A stretch of 64,000 nt of DNA from Pedobacter kyungheensis (GTDB taxonomy: Bacteria; Bacteroidota; Bacteroidia; Sphingobacteriales; Sphingobacteriaceae), in NCBI RefSeq assembly GCF_000812965.1, contig NZ_JSYN01000017.1:112946-176945 (forward strand), given 5' to 3'. The stretch's first letter is position 1. Each line of letters starts with the position of its first letter. The notes beneath the pieces were generated by a model, which saw only the letters and a list, made by a program, of their open reading frames with translations, had not been told where the DNA came from and did no database searches. Shown here one piece after another: positions 26,243 through 34,911 of the stretch. The position numbers were made by a program, and so were the translations under genes.

Positions 26243-27262
26243 ATGAAGAAAATTTTAACCGCTATTTTCGCGATGGCCAGCGCAAGCTGTGCCATGGCTC
26301 AGGAAACCACAACATCACCACTTGAAATTTCAGGGTCGGTAGATACTTATTTTAAATACGACTTTGCCAAAAAACCAAACAATATTACCACTTCTTTTGC
26401 CAGCGACCACAATTCGGTTTCATTAGGAATGATTGATATTGCATTGAAGAAGAAAACAGGTAAAGCATCATTTGTTGGCGAACTTTCTTTCGGACCGAGA
26501 GGACAGTCGCAATCTATTCCTGATGCTGCTGCCGGCGGTTCATCTTTTCACATTCAGAACTTATATGTAAACTATGATTTTACCGATCAGTTTTCAATGA
26601 CTGCCGGTTACATGGGGACCTTTATTGGTTACGAGGTAATTTCGCCGGTTGGTAACTTTAACTACTCTACATCGTATTTATTTACCAATGGCCCGTTCCA
26701 GAATGCTGGAATTAAAGCCACCTATAAATTCTCTGATAAAGTGAGTTTAATGGCTGGTGTATTTAACGACTGGAATCTTTACAGTGCAACCCGTGGCGTT
26801 TCTGCAGTTGGTGGCCAGTTAATGGTTGCCCCTGTTGAAGGCTGGACCGCTTACCTGAACGTATTATCAGGCGCTGGTGCAGGCGGTTATGGTACCATCG
26901 AAGATTTAACTACTTCTTATCAGATTACAGAGAAGTTTAAATTAGGTTTAAATGCGGCCAACTACGATATCGATAACGATGGTGGTGGTTATGCCGGTGC
27001 TGCACTTTATCCTCAATATGCTGTTGCCGATGGTGTAACATTAGGATTAAGAGGAGAGTACTTTAAGTATAAAAATGTAGGCGCTGTGCAGGGATTGAAA
27101 TATACTGCGGTAACTTTTACGGCAAATATTAAATCGGGCGGATTAACCTTTATCCCTGAGGTAAGATTAGACCACAGCGGCGATAAACCATTCTTTAAAG
27201 AAAGTGGCGCAGCAGCTCCAAACGCTGGTCAGTTCTCTTTAGCCGCAGTTTACGCGTTCTAA
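26243..27262 (+). CDS. outer-membrane beta-barrel porin downstream of amt
   Basis: The 339-residue protein has a signal peptide (ending ASCAMAQ) and alternating strands ending in a C-terminal Phe (SLAAVYAF), which fits an OMP of the BBP2/DUF1597 type. Typical segments are LEISGSVDTYFKYDF, FHIQNLYVNYDFTDQFSMTAGYMGTFIGYE and VTLGLRGEYFKY. It lies 37 bases after the ammonium transporter and shares its terminator, so co-expression is likely and passage of a nitrogen compound across the outer membrane is a reasonable inference. The substrate is not shown by sequence. Confidence 0.82.
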   Translation: MKKILTAIFAMASASCAMAQETTTSPLEISGSVDTYFKYDFAKKPNNITTSFASDHNSVSLGMIDIALKKKTGKASFVGELSFGPRGQSQSIPDAAAGGSSFHIQNLYVNYDFTDQFSMTAGYMGTFIGYEVISPVGNFNYSTSYLFTNGPFQNAGIKATYKFSDKVSLMAGVFNDWNLYSATRGVSAVGGQLMVAPVEGWTAYLNVLSGAGAGGYGTIEDLTTSYQITEKFKLGLNAANYDIDNDGGGYAGAALYPQYAVADGVTLGLRGEYFKYKNVGAVQGLKYTAVTFTANIKSGGLTFIPEVRLDHSGDKPFFKESGAAAPNAGQFSLAAVYAF

Positions 27263-27285
27263 GAAAATAAAACAGATTAAATATT

Positions 27286-27318
27286 AAGCCGTCCTGGTTA
27301 AAATCGGGACGGCTTTTT
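27286..27318 (+). terminator. intrinsic terminator of the amt-porin operon
   Basis: AAGCCGTCC and GGACGGCTT form a perfect 9-bp stem with a 12-base loop, followed by T residues. Confidence 0.88.
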
Positions 27319-27359
27319 AGTAACTTTACCTATTCAGCTTAATTGTTTAACCCATTTGC

Positions 27360-27941
27360 ATGAAATATATCCTTTTTATTGTACTCGCCACTTTTTCGGT
27401 CAGCTTAGCCGCTCAGCAAAAACAGTTTTCAAAAGATGATTCAGGTAAATTTATTTATTATCAGGTTGTCGATTCGCAAGCTGTAGCTAAAGATACCTTG
27501 CTGCAAAGGGCTAAAACTTTTGTGAATGTGTTGTATAAAAAAACAATGAAGCAGGAAAATGTTAGCGATTCTTCCATTTCGGCAAAAGGCACGATGGTTA
27601 TCGATAAAACCATTCTCGTAGCTGGTCACCCAAGTGGCGAAGTAAGCTATCAGTTTGTTTGCGAAGTGCGCAATGGAAAGTATCGCTTTTGGTTAACCGA
27701 TTTGCAGTTTATTCCATACCAGCGCGACCGTTATGGAAATTTTGTGGCCACAACCCAAATAGGTACCCCTTTAGAGCGTACACCTGGTAAATTGAGTGCC
27801 GGTGCATGGAAAGATATTTTAAACAGTACTTATACTAAAGTAGAGAAGTTTGGCGCAGAGTTTAAAAAGTTTATGGCCACCAGCAGGGTAGCAGTACCTG
27901 CTAAAAAGAAACCCGAAACCATCTCTACCAAAAAGTGGTAA
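27360..27941 (+). CDS. DUF4468-type secreted protein
   Basis: The 193-residue protein has a signal peptide (ending SLAAQ) and a domain with FSKDDSGKFIYYQVVDSQ, SISAKGTMVIDKT and GEVSYQFVCEVRNGKYRFWLTDLQF. This is the layout of DUF4468, a TBP-like fold found in Bacteroidota envelope proteins of unknown role. A Lys/Pro-rich C-terminal tail follows. The gene is separated from the amt operon by a terminator and has a -7-like TAACTTTA about 30 bases upstream. Confidence 0.75.
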   Translation: MKYILFIVLATFSVSLAAQQKQFSKDDSGKFIYYQVVDSQAVAKDTLLQRAKTFVNVLYKKTMKQENVSDSSISAKGTMVIDKTILVAGHPSGEVSYQFVCEVRNGKYRFWLTDLQFIPYQRDRYGNFVATTQIGTPLERTPGKLSAGAWKDILNSTYTKVEKFGAEFKKFMATSRVAVPAKKKPETISTKKW

Positions 27942-27952
27942 TAAGTAATGAG

Positions 27953-28420
27953 CTATAAGGTGCCAAATAAACCAGCCACTTTCTGGTAACGGAATTTAAA
28001 AATTTCGTTTACTCTTTTATTTACGATAAGCGCATTGGCAATACCACCAATTGGCCCCCAGCCAATAGCATAATGCAGAATGTCGTGCATCAGAACCCCG
28101 TCTGCAATTTTTTCGAAATGGTGCTGGTGATGCCAGAATGCAAATGGCCCGAAGCGCTGTTCGTCTATAAAATACTCCTGATCTTTTACGTGCGTAATTT
28201 CGGTCACCCAGTTTAATTTAATGCCGGCTATTGGCGCAACTTTATAGGTAATAATCAGGCCCGGATACATTTTAGTGCCATCCATATTGGGCGAAGTTAC
28301 ATCGAAAGTCATATCCGTTGGCGTAATTTCGGCCAGGTTCATTGGCGAAGAGAAAAAATCCCAGGCAGTGGCCAGGTCAACAGGAAGTTTTTGTGTAAAT
28401 TCTAATCTATAAGTCTTCAC
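27953..28420 (-). CDS. SRPBCC/START-like ligand-binding protein
   Basis: The 155-residue protein starts VKTYRLEFTQKLPVDLATAWDFFSSPMNLAEITP, the first strand and helices of the START/Bet v1-like fold; MYPGLIITYKVAPIAGIKLNWVTEIT and RFGPFAFWHHQHHFE complete it. It probably binds a hydrophobic ligand; function unknown. The start is probably the GTG at 28420, because an upstream frame to 28471 would overlap a -7-like element (CATCTTTG, minus strand 28453-28446) and adds a Cys-rich non-conserved stretch. Confidence 0.78.
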   Translation of the reverse strand: MKTYRLEFTQKLPVDLATAWDFFSSPMNLAEITPTDMTFDVTSPNMDGTKMYPGLIITYKVAPIAGIKLNWVTEITHVKDQEYFIDEQRFGPFAFWHHQHHFEKIADGVLMHDILHYAIGWGPIGGIANALIVNKRVNEIFKFRYQKVAGLFGTL

Positions 28421-28522
28421 GGCTATTGTTTTAAAAAGACAACAGCAAAGATGCGGTTTTGTTAAGAACAAATAGATTTATTATTCAAAACCTTGCAGGG
28501 GTTACGCACAGAGATCGTAAAG

Positions 28523-28646
28523 AAAAATCGTCATTTCGAGCGCAGTCGAGAAATCTGTCTTTGACAGATCTCTCCCCGCCTGCAACGGGCAGGCCTGCCC
28601 GTACAGGCGGGCATTCCACTGCGTTCCAGTCGAGATGACGATTTTT
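28523..28646. repeat. composite inverted repeat, GTCATTTCGAG family with nested palindrome
   Basis: Outer arms AAAAATCGTCATTTCGA (28523-28539) and TCGAGATGACGATTTTT (28630-28646) are inverse with one mismatch. Inside, GAGAAATCTGTC and GACAGATCTCTC pair, and 28575-28611 holds a nested GC-rich double palindrome (CCCGCCTG, CGGGCAGG, CCTGCCCG, CAGGCGGG). The final T run lets it also act as a terminator on the plus strand. Such elements are dispersed in Bacteroidota genomes. Confidence 0.75.
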
Positions 28647-28666
28647 TTAACCTGCAAGGTTGTTTA

Positions 28667-29140
28667 TTAATGCACCATCTTATCTGCACAGGTAGAGCTG
28701 GCAAATGCTTCTGGCTTCGCTTTAAAAATAAAGCCCATGCTTAAAATATAGCCCATGGCATCGTTAAGCGCCTTGTTCGATTTAAATGATGGGTTGGTGT
28801 TAATATCGGCATGTACCTCTAAAGCCACATCGTAAATATCAAGCAAATCGCAAATGGAGTAGGCCGTTTCAATCGATTTTTGCACTTCCATTAACATTCT
28901 TTCCTTAATCGTTACCTGGGCCGAGTTTTTTTCCTGGTGGATGTACATAAAACCACCATGATGCTCTCTTAACAGCACAATAACTGTCGCAAAATCGGTT
29001 ATAGCCCCTTTAACCTGTGAGTCGGTACCGATGCAAACTTTTAGCTTAAAGCCATTTTCTGTTTCTCTGATAATTGCTTTTTCAATTTCTTCGAGGATCG
29101 AAGATTGGATCACTTCACCACTAAATTTTTTCCACGTCAT
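28667..29140 (-). CDS. YkuK-family ribonuclease H-like protein
   Basis: The 157-residue protein matches the YkuK/DUF458 family: the strand LKVCIGTDSQVKGAITDFATVIVLLREHHGGFMYIHQ carries the first acidic residue, and EVHADINTNPSFKSNKALNDAMGYILSMGF carries the second region of an RNase H-like fold. Nuclease activity has not been shown for this family as far as I know. The C-terminal Cys in the SSTCADKMVH tail is typical of the group. It is monocistronic, next to a large repeat. Confidence 0.82.
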   Translation of the reverse strand: MTWKKFSGEVIQSSILEEIEKAIIRETENGFKLKVCIGTDSQVKGAITDFATVIVLLREHHGGFMYIHQEKNSAQVTIKERMLMEVQKSIETAYSICDLLDIYDVALEVHADINTNPSFKSNKALNDAMGYILSMGFIFKAKPEAFASSTCADKMVH

Positions 29141-29356
29141 ACATTGTAGTTTTTTGAGGTTAATAAATGGTAATCAGGTTTTTAATAAAAATAGGCGCTA
29201 AAAATTAAATATGTGTTAAGGGTTGATTGTTTATTTGCTAACAAAAAGTTAGTTATCAACAAGTTAGTAAAAATAGTCCGTTTTAAGCGGCTAATTTTTG
29301 AAACAAATGCAATTAAGAGTCGTTATATTTACATTAATCAACAACAATTCTTTACT

Positions 29357-29575
29357 ATGAAAGCAGAATTAATTCAGGAATTACAGTTATTACAAAACAG
29401 TAGGGCCAATAAATTTGCCGATGAATTGACCGACAGGATTTTATCATCCGTTGATGCCGTGAACGAGAAACTTGCTTCGTCGGTATCGCTGCGGGGCAAA
29501 ATGCTGATGCTGTTAGATAAAAGATTAAATTTTGAGACGCTCCGTAAACTGCGGACCAGATTTTTTAAACAGTAA
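29357..29575 (+). CDS. small helical protein of unknown function
   Basis: The 72-residue protein is charged, helical and soluble: MKAELIQELQLLQNSRANKF, then LTDRILSSVDAVNEKLASS and a basic tail (LDKRLNFETLRKLRTRFFKQ). No family is recognised. The ATG at 29357 is chosen because a -7-like TATATTTA at 29324-29331 lies just upstream; the longer frame from 29213 would run through it. A helicase gene follows after 50 bases with its own promoter. Confidence 0.5.
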   Translation: MKAELIQELQLLQNSRANKFADELTDRILSSVDAVNEKLASSVSLRGKMLMLLDKRLNFETLRKLRTRFFKQ

Positions 29576-29588
29576 GCCCAAAGTTCGA

Positions 29589-29622
29589 TTTAGCCATAAA
29601 CAGAAATGCTTACCTTTATGGC
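29589..29622 (+). promoter_or_regulatory. helicase promoter spanned by an 8-bp inverted repeat
   Basis: -33-like TTTA (29589-29592), 18 bp, and -7-like TACCTTTA (29611-29618). The arms GCCATAAA (29593-29600) and TTTATGGC (29615-29622) are perfect inverses around the spacer and the start site. The ATG at 29626 is 7 bases past the -7 box. Confidence 0.45.
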
Positions 29623-29625
29623 CGA

Positions 29626-30930
29626 ATGATAGCAAACGCCTTAAAAAAACTAAATATTACTGCGCTTAACCAGATGCAGGAGTCGGCCGTACAGGCAGCC
29701 AAAACCGGTAAAGATGTGGTATTAATTGCACCAACCGGTTCGGGCAAAACGCTTGCTTTTTTATTGCCTGTTCTGGCCAATTTAAAGCAAGGTGTTAAAG
29801 GGGTGCAGGCTTTGGTTCTGGTTCCCTCGCGCGAGCTTGCCTTGCAGATTGAGCAGGTATTTAAACAAATGGGCACCTCTTTTAAGGTAAATTGTTGCTA
29901 TGGCGGGCATGCTGTACGCGTAGAAAAAAATAATCTGGCGCATCCACCGGCCATACTTATCGGTACCCCAGGCAGGATTGCTTATCACCTCGATAACCAG
30001 AACTTCGACGAATCTTTTATCGAAACGCTTGTTTTGGATGAATTTGATAAATCGCTCGAATTTGGCTTCGAAAGCGATATGTCTTATATCATCGGTTCAT
30101 TATTATCATTAAAGCAACGTATCCTTACTTCGGCTACCAAAATGGAAGAAATTCCTGATTTTGTAAAAATTAATGCACCTGCTGAAGTAGATTTTTCGCA
30201 AAATGTAGCCGTTAAGCCGGCCTTAAAGCTTAAAAAAATCACTGCTCCTGCAGCCGATAAGCTCGATTACCTGTTTAGATTGCTGAGCAAGATCGGAAAT
30301 AAAAACACACTCGTTTTCTGTAATCACCGCGAAACTGTCGATCGCATTAGTGATCTGCTTTTTGAGCATGGCCTCGGGCATGATGTTTTTCATGGTGGCA
30401 TGGAGCAGTTCGACCGGGAAAAAGCGCTGTTAAAATTCAGGAACGGGAGCCATAAAATTTTAATTACAACCGATCTGGCTGCCCGTGGTTTAGATATTCC
30501 GGAGGTTGAGCATATTGTACACTACCAATTGCCTTATACCGAAGATGCATACATTCACCGCAACGGGCGTACGGCGCGTATGCACGCAAAAGGAACCGCC
30601 TACGCTATTTTAACCAGCGAAGAGAACTATAAATATCTGCCAGATGATATTGAGGAGGAGGTTTTGGAAGACAGCTATGCTTTACCTGAGGCAAGCGATT
30701 GGGTAACCTTATACCTGGCACATGGTAAGAAAGATAAAATTAATAAAATCGATATCGTAGGGCTGTTTTTACAAAAGGGAAACTTAGCCAAAGATGATTT
30801 GGGCCTAATTGAAGTTAAAGATACCACCAGTTATGTAGCGGTAAAACGAAGCAAGGTTACACAATTGTTAAAAAAGCTAAACGGCGAAAAAATTAAGGGA
30901 AAGAAACTTAAATTAGAGATAGCCAGTTAA
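29626..30930 (+). CDS. DEAD-box ATP-dependent RNA helicase
   Basis: The 434-residue helicase has motif I APTGSGKT (35-42), Ia PSRELALQ, Ib TPGR, motif II DEFD (138-141) in place of DEAD, motif III SAT (169-171) and motif VI HRNGRTAR. The C-terminal 65 residues resemble the DbpA RNA-binding domain that directs helicases to 23S rRNA. A role in ribosome assembly is plausible. The DEFD variant keeps the catalytic acids. The promoter overlaps an inverted repeat. Confidence 0.9.
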   Translation: MIANALKKLNITALNQMQESAVQAAKTGKDVVLIAPTGSGKTLAFLLPVLANLKQGVKGVQALVLVPSRELALQIEQVFKQMGTSFKVNCCYGGHAVRVEKNNLAHPPAILIGTPGRIAYHLDNQNFDESFIETLVLDEFDKSLEFGFESDMSYIIGSLLSLKQRILTSATKMEEIPDFVKINAPAEVDFSQNVAVKPALKLKKITAPAADKLDYLFRLLSKIGNKNTLVFCNHRETVDRISDLLFEHGLGHDVFHGGMEQFDREKALLKFRNGSHKILITTDLAARGLDIPEVEHIVHYQLPYTEDAYIHRNGRTARMHAKGTAYAILTSEENYKYLPDDIEEEVLEDSYALPEASDWVTLYLAHGKKDKINKIDIVGLFLQKGNLAKDDLGLIEVKDTTSYVAVKRSKVTQLLKKLNGEKIKGKKLKLEIAS

Positions 30931-30934
30931 AAAA

Positions 30935-31026
30935 GTAGGGAGTCTTTAGTTCGGAGTTGGGAGGCTAACCTTCCAACATTACAGCTTTCCAACATTAAAA
31001 CATTCAGACATTAAAACATTAAAATT
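30935..31026. repeat. ACATTAAAACATT short-period repeat
   Basis: After a GGAGTCTTTAGTTCGGAGTTGGGAGG stretch, the words CCAACATTACAG, CCAACATTAAAACATTC and AGACATTAAAACATT follow each other with periods of 9-12 bases. It fills the gap before the YehS gene. Confidence 0.55.
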
Positions 31027-31028
31027 GC

Positions 31029-31262
31029 ATGAGCAACAACGATATATTAAAAAAACTTAGAGTAGCTTTATCACTTAAAACAGAAGATATTATCACCATT
31101 TGCGATTTGGTAGGTTTTAAGGTTACCAAGGCAGAGCTGGGCGATATTTTCAGAAATGAAGACCACGAAAATTTTAAGCCTTGCGGTGATCAGATCCTGC
31201 GTAATTTTTTAAATGGTCTTGTCATTTATAAAAGGGGCCCAAGAGATGAAAAAAAGCAATAA
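31029..31262 (+). CDS. DUF1456/YehS-like protein, single repeat
   Basis: The 77-residue protein matches one repeat of the YehS/DUF1456 family (NDILKKLRVALSLKTEDIITICDLVGFKVTKAELGDIF, then a C-terminal FLNGLVIYKRG). E. coli YehS has two such repeats in about 155 residues, so this is a half-length form. Function unknown. Its last 17 bases overlap the start of the next gene (ATG at 31246), which could couple their translation, though the products go to different cell compartments. Confidence 0.78.
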   Translation: MSNNDILKKLRVALSLKTEDIITICDLVGFKVTKAELGDIFRNEDHENFKPCGDQILRNFLNGLVIYKRGPRDEKKQ

Positions 31263-33939
31263 TTTCTGCTTTTTATTATTTTTTGTACTGCTTATTCTCT
31301 CTTTTAACGCGCGCGCTCAATCTAAAGTAAATGGTACCGTAATCGATTCGCTGAAAAAGCCTATCGAAGGGGTAAGTATTCTGGTAACAACCGATAAGGA
31401 TACCCTGCGGGCAACCTCAGATAGTAAGGGTAGTTTTACCTTCCCTAAAGTAAACAGCAATAAATTTTATCTTGTTGTAAAGGCTTTAGGCTACAAACCT
31501 TTTGCCTCGGTTTACGAAATCGAACTTGCTAAAAAAGGAACAGTTTTAGAGCCCATTGTACTCAAAACGGACCCCATCAATTTGGAAGATGTAGAGGTTA
31601 AGGTGAAAGTCGATCCCATAAAAATTAAAAAAGATACCATCGAGTACAATGCCGCGGCCTACACGGTAAGGGAAAACGATAAGGTAGAAGACCTGCTGAA
31701 ACAGCTACAGGGGGTTGAGGTTGATGAGAAAGGTGCTGTTACCGCTATGGGTAAAAAAATGACCAAGTTGCGGGTTAACGGCGAAGATTTTTTTACCAGT
31801 AATGTAGAAGATTACATCAGACAGTTACCAGCTGATATTATTGCCAAGCTGCAGGTAATTGACGATTATGGCGATGAAGCCAATTTTACTGGCATAAAAA
31901 TAGGTACTCCACAAAAAATGTTAAACCTGGTTACCAAACCGGGGATGGATAAAGGTGTTTTTGGCGGAGTAAATGTATCGTCAGCCACCAATAATGCACA
32001 TAACCTGGGGACAAATGGCAGCATCTGGAAAAAAACAAAGCAAATTGGCTTTGGCGGTCGGTATGGAATGACCGATAATGAATTTAGTAAGCTATATAAT
32101 GCCGGTTTAAACGGAAACATCAGAGATAAGATTTCAAAAGAATTTAGTGTTAACGCCAATTACAACTTTAACAATAGCCGCAACAACTCCATTCAGAGCA
32201 CTTATCTTGAAACGTTTAATCCGCAGGGAACCATTTACGATTTAAGGGAGAGTGCCAACAATAGCAATTCGGTTAACAACAGTATTAACCTCGGATTAAA
32301 CGGCGCAACTAAAAAGAACTATTTTAATGCCGCACTTTCTGGAACGCTGGGGAGCAGCCGCAACGATGCTTTTTCTACTTCCGATAAAACCGGGATTATT
32401 AAACAAGATCTTATTTCCAATTCCGGTTCGCGAAACAGTAACCCCAATATAGGGGGTAACATCAACTGGTCGAGGCGCCTATCAAACAACAGGCGGTCGC
32501 TGTCAATGGGTTTTAATTTTAGTAGCAACGGAGGAAAATCGAACAGCACTATTAACGATATTATCCGTTATTATAACGAAACAACCAATGTACTGGTTAA
32601 AGATTCGCTCCTGAACCGCCTGGTCGAAAATGATACGCGGAGTTCTAATGTAGGGGGGAACATCCAGTTTTCCAATTCGCTAAAGCGGGCTAACGACAGC
32701 ACAGGCTATAGCTTTATCAATCTATCGTATCGCTTTTCAGTAAGCAGAAGCCAAAACACTCAAAATACTACGGTGACGGATAAATTTGGTGCAAGCTTTC
32801 TGGTCGATTCGTTGGGGCAGGACTATGTTTCGAATTTCATCAACCAGAACATTAGCATTGGCTTTAATACCAATGCAAAAAAGATCAGCTATAATTTCGG
32901 GTTAAATTTTTCGCCCAGCATTATTATTGGTAAATACCAGAATACCGGACAGCAGTTGCGCAATTACCAGTTAAATTTTTCGCCTTCTGGCAATCTGAGT
33001 TACCAGATTAAAGAAAACAGAAGTTTAAGTTTCGGTTACAATGGTTATACCAGTTCGCCCGATTTTAACAAACTTCAGCCTATCCGCAATAATAACGATG
33101 TGCAAAACCTCATTATCGGAAATCCCGATCTGAAAGCCACCACCAGTCATTCGGCCGATTTGAGCTATAACCAGTTCGGTACCAAATCAGGGTGGAGCAT
33201 TATGGCCGGCTTATCGGGCTCTTTCGCTTTTAACAGTGTGGTGAGCAATACCATTTTTTTGAGAGATACCTTAAATAGTTTAAAGCAGCAAACTACCTAC
33301 GAGAACGTAAATGGTATTTACAACATGGGGGGCAATTATTCATTAAACAAGCGGCTATTGACTAACAAACTTTCCCTTTCTTTAAATGGAAATGTGGGCT
33401 ATAGCCATAATGTATTTTATACCGATAACGTTTTAAACAGAAGTAGTGGAATTAATCTTTCCAATGCTTTCAGGTTTAATCTCAATGAAAAGAAATTTTC
33501 AGTAAACAGCAGTGTTTCATATAGTTTTAGCTCCAATACCTATTCAGTTTTAAACCAGAATATTAAAAACGTGCAGGTTTTAGCCTTAAATGGCGGCGCC
33601 AGCTACATTCCGGGTAAGCGTTTCAGGCTAAATGCGTCAGCTTCCAAAAGCCTTAATTTTGGTTATAATTTAAATGCTGGTAATCCTTTACTGGTAAACA
33701 TGGGCATGAATGCCAATTTCTTAAAAGATAACCGGCTTAGTTTTGCAGTTCAGGCCAATGATTTGTTTAATCAGGGCGCGTTGTTTAAAACGAGTATTAC
33801 CAATAATTCCATTTCCGAAAACAGAACCCGGTTTATCAGCAGATTTGTGCAGGCCACCCTTACCTATAACATCAGCACATTTGGCGATAAAAGAGCACGT
33901 ACCCGGGTTAACAACTTTAATACAGGCGAATTGAACTAA
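31246..33939 (+). CDS. outer-membrane beta-barrel protein with carboxypeptidase-like N-domain
   Basis: The 897-residue protein has a signal peptide (ending FNARAQ), a carboxypeptidase regulatory-like domain (about 24-110), a plug-like segment (DKVEDLLKQLQGVEVDEKGAVTAMG) and a long Asn/Ser-rich barrel. This is the TonB-receptor-like family often called outer membrane protein beta-barrel family. Whether it transports is unclear. The start at 31246 is chosen because the signal peptide begins there; it overlaps the YehS-like gene by 17 bases. An SGNH hydrolase gene follows 51 bases later. Confidence 0.85.
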   Translation: MKKSNNFCFLLFFVLLILSFNARAQSKVNGTVIDSLKKPIEGVSILVTTDKDTLRATSDSKGSFTFPKVNSNKFYLVVKALGYKPFASVYEIELAKKGTVLEPIVLKTDPINLEDVEVKVKVDPIKIKKDTIEYNAAAYTVRENDKVEDLLKQLQGVEVDEKGAVTAMGKKMTKLRVNGEDFFTSNVEDYIRQLPADIIAKLQVIDDYGDEANFTGIKIGTPQKMLNLVTKPGMDKGVFGGVNVSSATNNAHNLGTNGSIWKKTKQIGFGGRYGMTDNEFSKLYNAGLNGNIRDKISKEFSVNANYNFNNSRNNSIQSTYLETFNPQGTIYDLRESANNSNSVNNSINLGLNGATKKNYFNAALSGTLGSSRNDAFSTSDKTGIIKQDLISNSGSRNSNPNIGGNINWSRRLSNNRRSLSMGFNFSSNGGKSNSTINDIIRYYNETTNVLVKDSLLNRLVENDTRSSNVGGNIQFSNSLKRANDSTGYSFINLSYRFSVSRSQNTQNTTVTDKFGASFLVDSLGQDYVSNFINQNISIGFNTNAKKISYNFGLNFSPSIIIGKYQNTGQQLRNYQLNFSPSGNLSYQIKENRSLSFGYNGYTSSPDFNKLQPIRNNNDVQNLIIGNPDLKATTSHSADLSYNQFGTKSGWSIMAGLSGSFAFNSVVSNTIFLRDTLNSLKQQTTYENVNGIYNMGGNYSLNKRLLTNKLSLSLNGNVGYSHNVFYTDNVLNRSSGINLSNAFRFNLNEKKFSVNSSVSYSFSSNTYSVLNQNIKNVQVLALNGGASYIPGKRFRLNASASKSLNFGYNLNAGNPLLVNMGMNANFLKDNRLSFAVQANDLFNQGALFKTSITNNSISENRTRFISRFVQATLTYNISTFGDKRARTRVNNFNTGELN

Positions 33940-33990
33940 ACCAGAAATTAAATTTTAGTTTAGCGGTTCTTTATAACCTTACAAAGCCTT

Positions 33991-34728
33991 ATGAGAAGCT
34001 GTATTTTGTTTTTTCTTTTATTGATTACTGCGGGCAGTTTATCTGCACAAAATGTGGATACTGATTCTTTAAAAAATAAACCCAAAAAAGAAAATTTCGC
34101 CGATGATTGGGCTGCCTTAACCAAATATCAGCAAGAAAATGCAGCTTTATTGCCACCAAAAAGAAAAGAGAAGCGGGTGGTGTTTTTGGGAAGTTCGATT
34201 TTTGAGTTCTGGAAGCAGAAAGATCCTAAATACTTTAACAATGGGAGATACCTGGATAGAGGCATTAGCGGTCAGATTTCTCCTCAACTGTTAATCCGCT
34301 TCAGGCAGGATGTAATTAACCTCAAACCGAAGGTGGTGATTATTTTGGCAGGCAGTAATGATATTGCCGGCAATACCGGGCATGTTACGCTCGAAAAGAT
34401 TATGGATAACATTAAATCTATGGCCGAACTGGCCAAACTACATCACATTAAGGTTATCCTCTGCAAATACTTACCGGTTTATCAGTATCCGTGGAATAAA
34501 AGTGTGCCCGCTGCCGAACAAATTATGGCCCTGAATGAGCTGATTGTAGCTTATGCCAAGCAAAAACATTTTACTGTTTTAGATTATTGGACACCTCTGG
34601 TTGATGAACGCAATGGGCAGCGTGCCGAGCTGACTGTTGATGGTGTTCATCCTAATGTAGATGGCTACAAGATTATGGAAACAGTAACTGATGCTGCCAT
34701 AAAGAAAGCGCTTAAAAGCCGAAACTAG
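33991..34728 (+). CDS. secreted SGNH/GDSL-type hydrolase
   Basis: The 245-residue protein has a signal peptide (ending GSLSAQ) and the four SGNH blocks: VVFLGSSIFEFW (nucleophile Ser in GSS), a Gly in DRGISGQ, AGSNDIAGN (Asn) and DGVHPNVDGYKIM (Asp-His). It is a periplasmic or surface esterase/lipase-type enzyme; the substrate may be acetylated glycans but this is not shown. It follows the barrel protein on the same strand by 51 bases, so a shared transcript is possible. Confidence 0.85.
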   Translation: MRSCILFFLLLITAGSLSAQNVDTDSLKNKPKKENFADDWAALTKYQQENAALLPPKRKEKRVVFLGSSIFEFWKQKDPKYFNNGRYLDRGISGQISPQLLIRFRQDVINLKPKVVIILAGSNDIAGNTGHVTLEKIMDNIKSMAELAKLHHIKVILCKYLPVYQYPWNKSVPAAEQIMALNELIVAYAKQKHFTVLDYWTPLVDERNGQRAELTVDGVHPNVDGYKIMETVTDAAIKKALKSRN

Positions 34729-34742
34729 TCTTTGCCAAAAAG

Positions 34743-34911
34743 TAGCCACAGAAACACAAAAGAAAAGGTTAGATAAAAATTCTGTGTGCTCCGTGTTTCC
34801 GTGGCAAAAACAATCTGCACTTACCACCTGTATAAATAGCCACAGAAACGCTGAAAGCACGGAAAAGATTAGATGATAATTCTGTCGACCCCGTATTTCC
34901 ATGGAAAAAAC
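34743..34911. repeat. two tandem TAGCCACAGAAAC inverted-repeat elements
   Basis: Copy 1 (34743-34811) and copy 2 (34837-34911) each begin TAGCCACAGAAAC, contain an AGATTAGAT/GGTTAGAT word and TTCTGT, and end GTTTCCGTGGC or GTATTTCCATGG. Copy 1 has inverse ends (GCCACAGAAAC versus GTTTCCGTGGC, two mismatches). The rest of 34729-35120 is AT-rich with no gene. Confidence 0.65.

Noticed and set aside
34579..34902. 107-codon minus-strand frame over the SGNH gene end and the repeats
   Set aside because: It is the antisense of coding sequence and of the TAGCCACAG repeats, without a domain.
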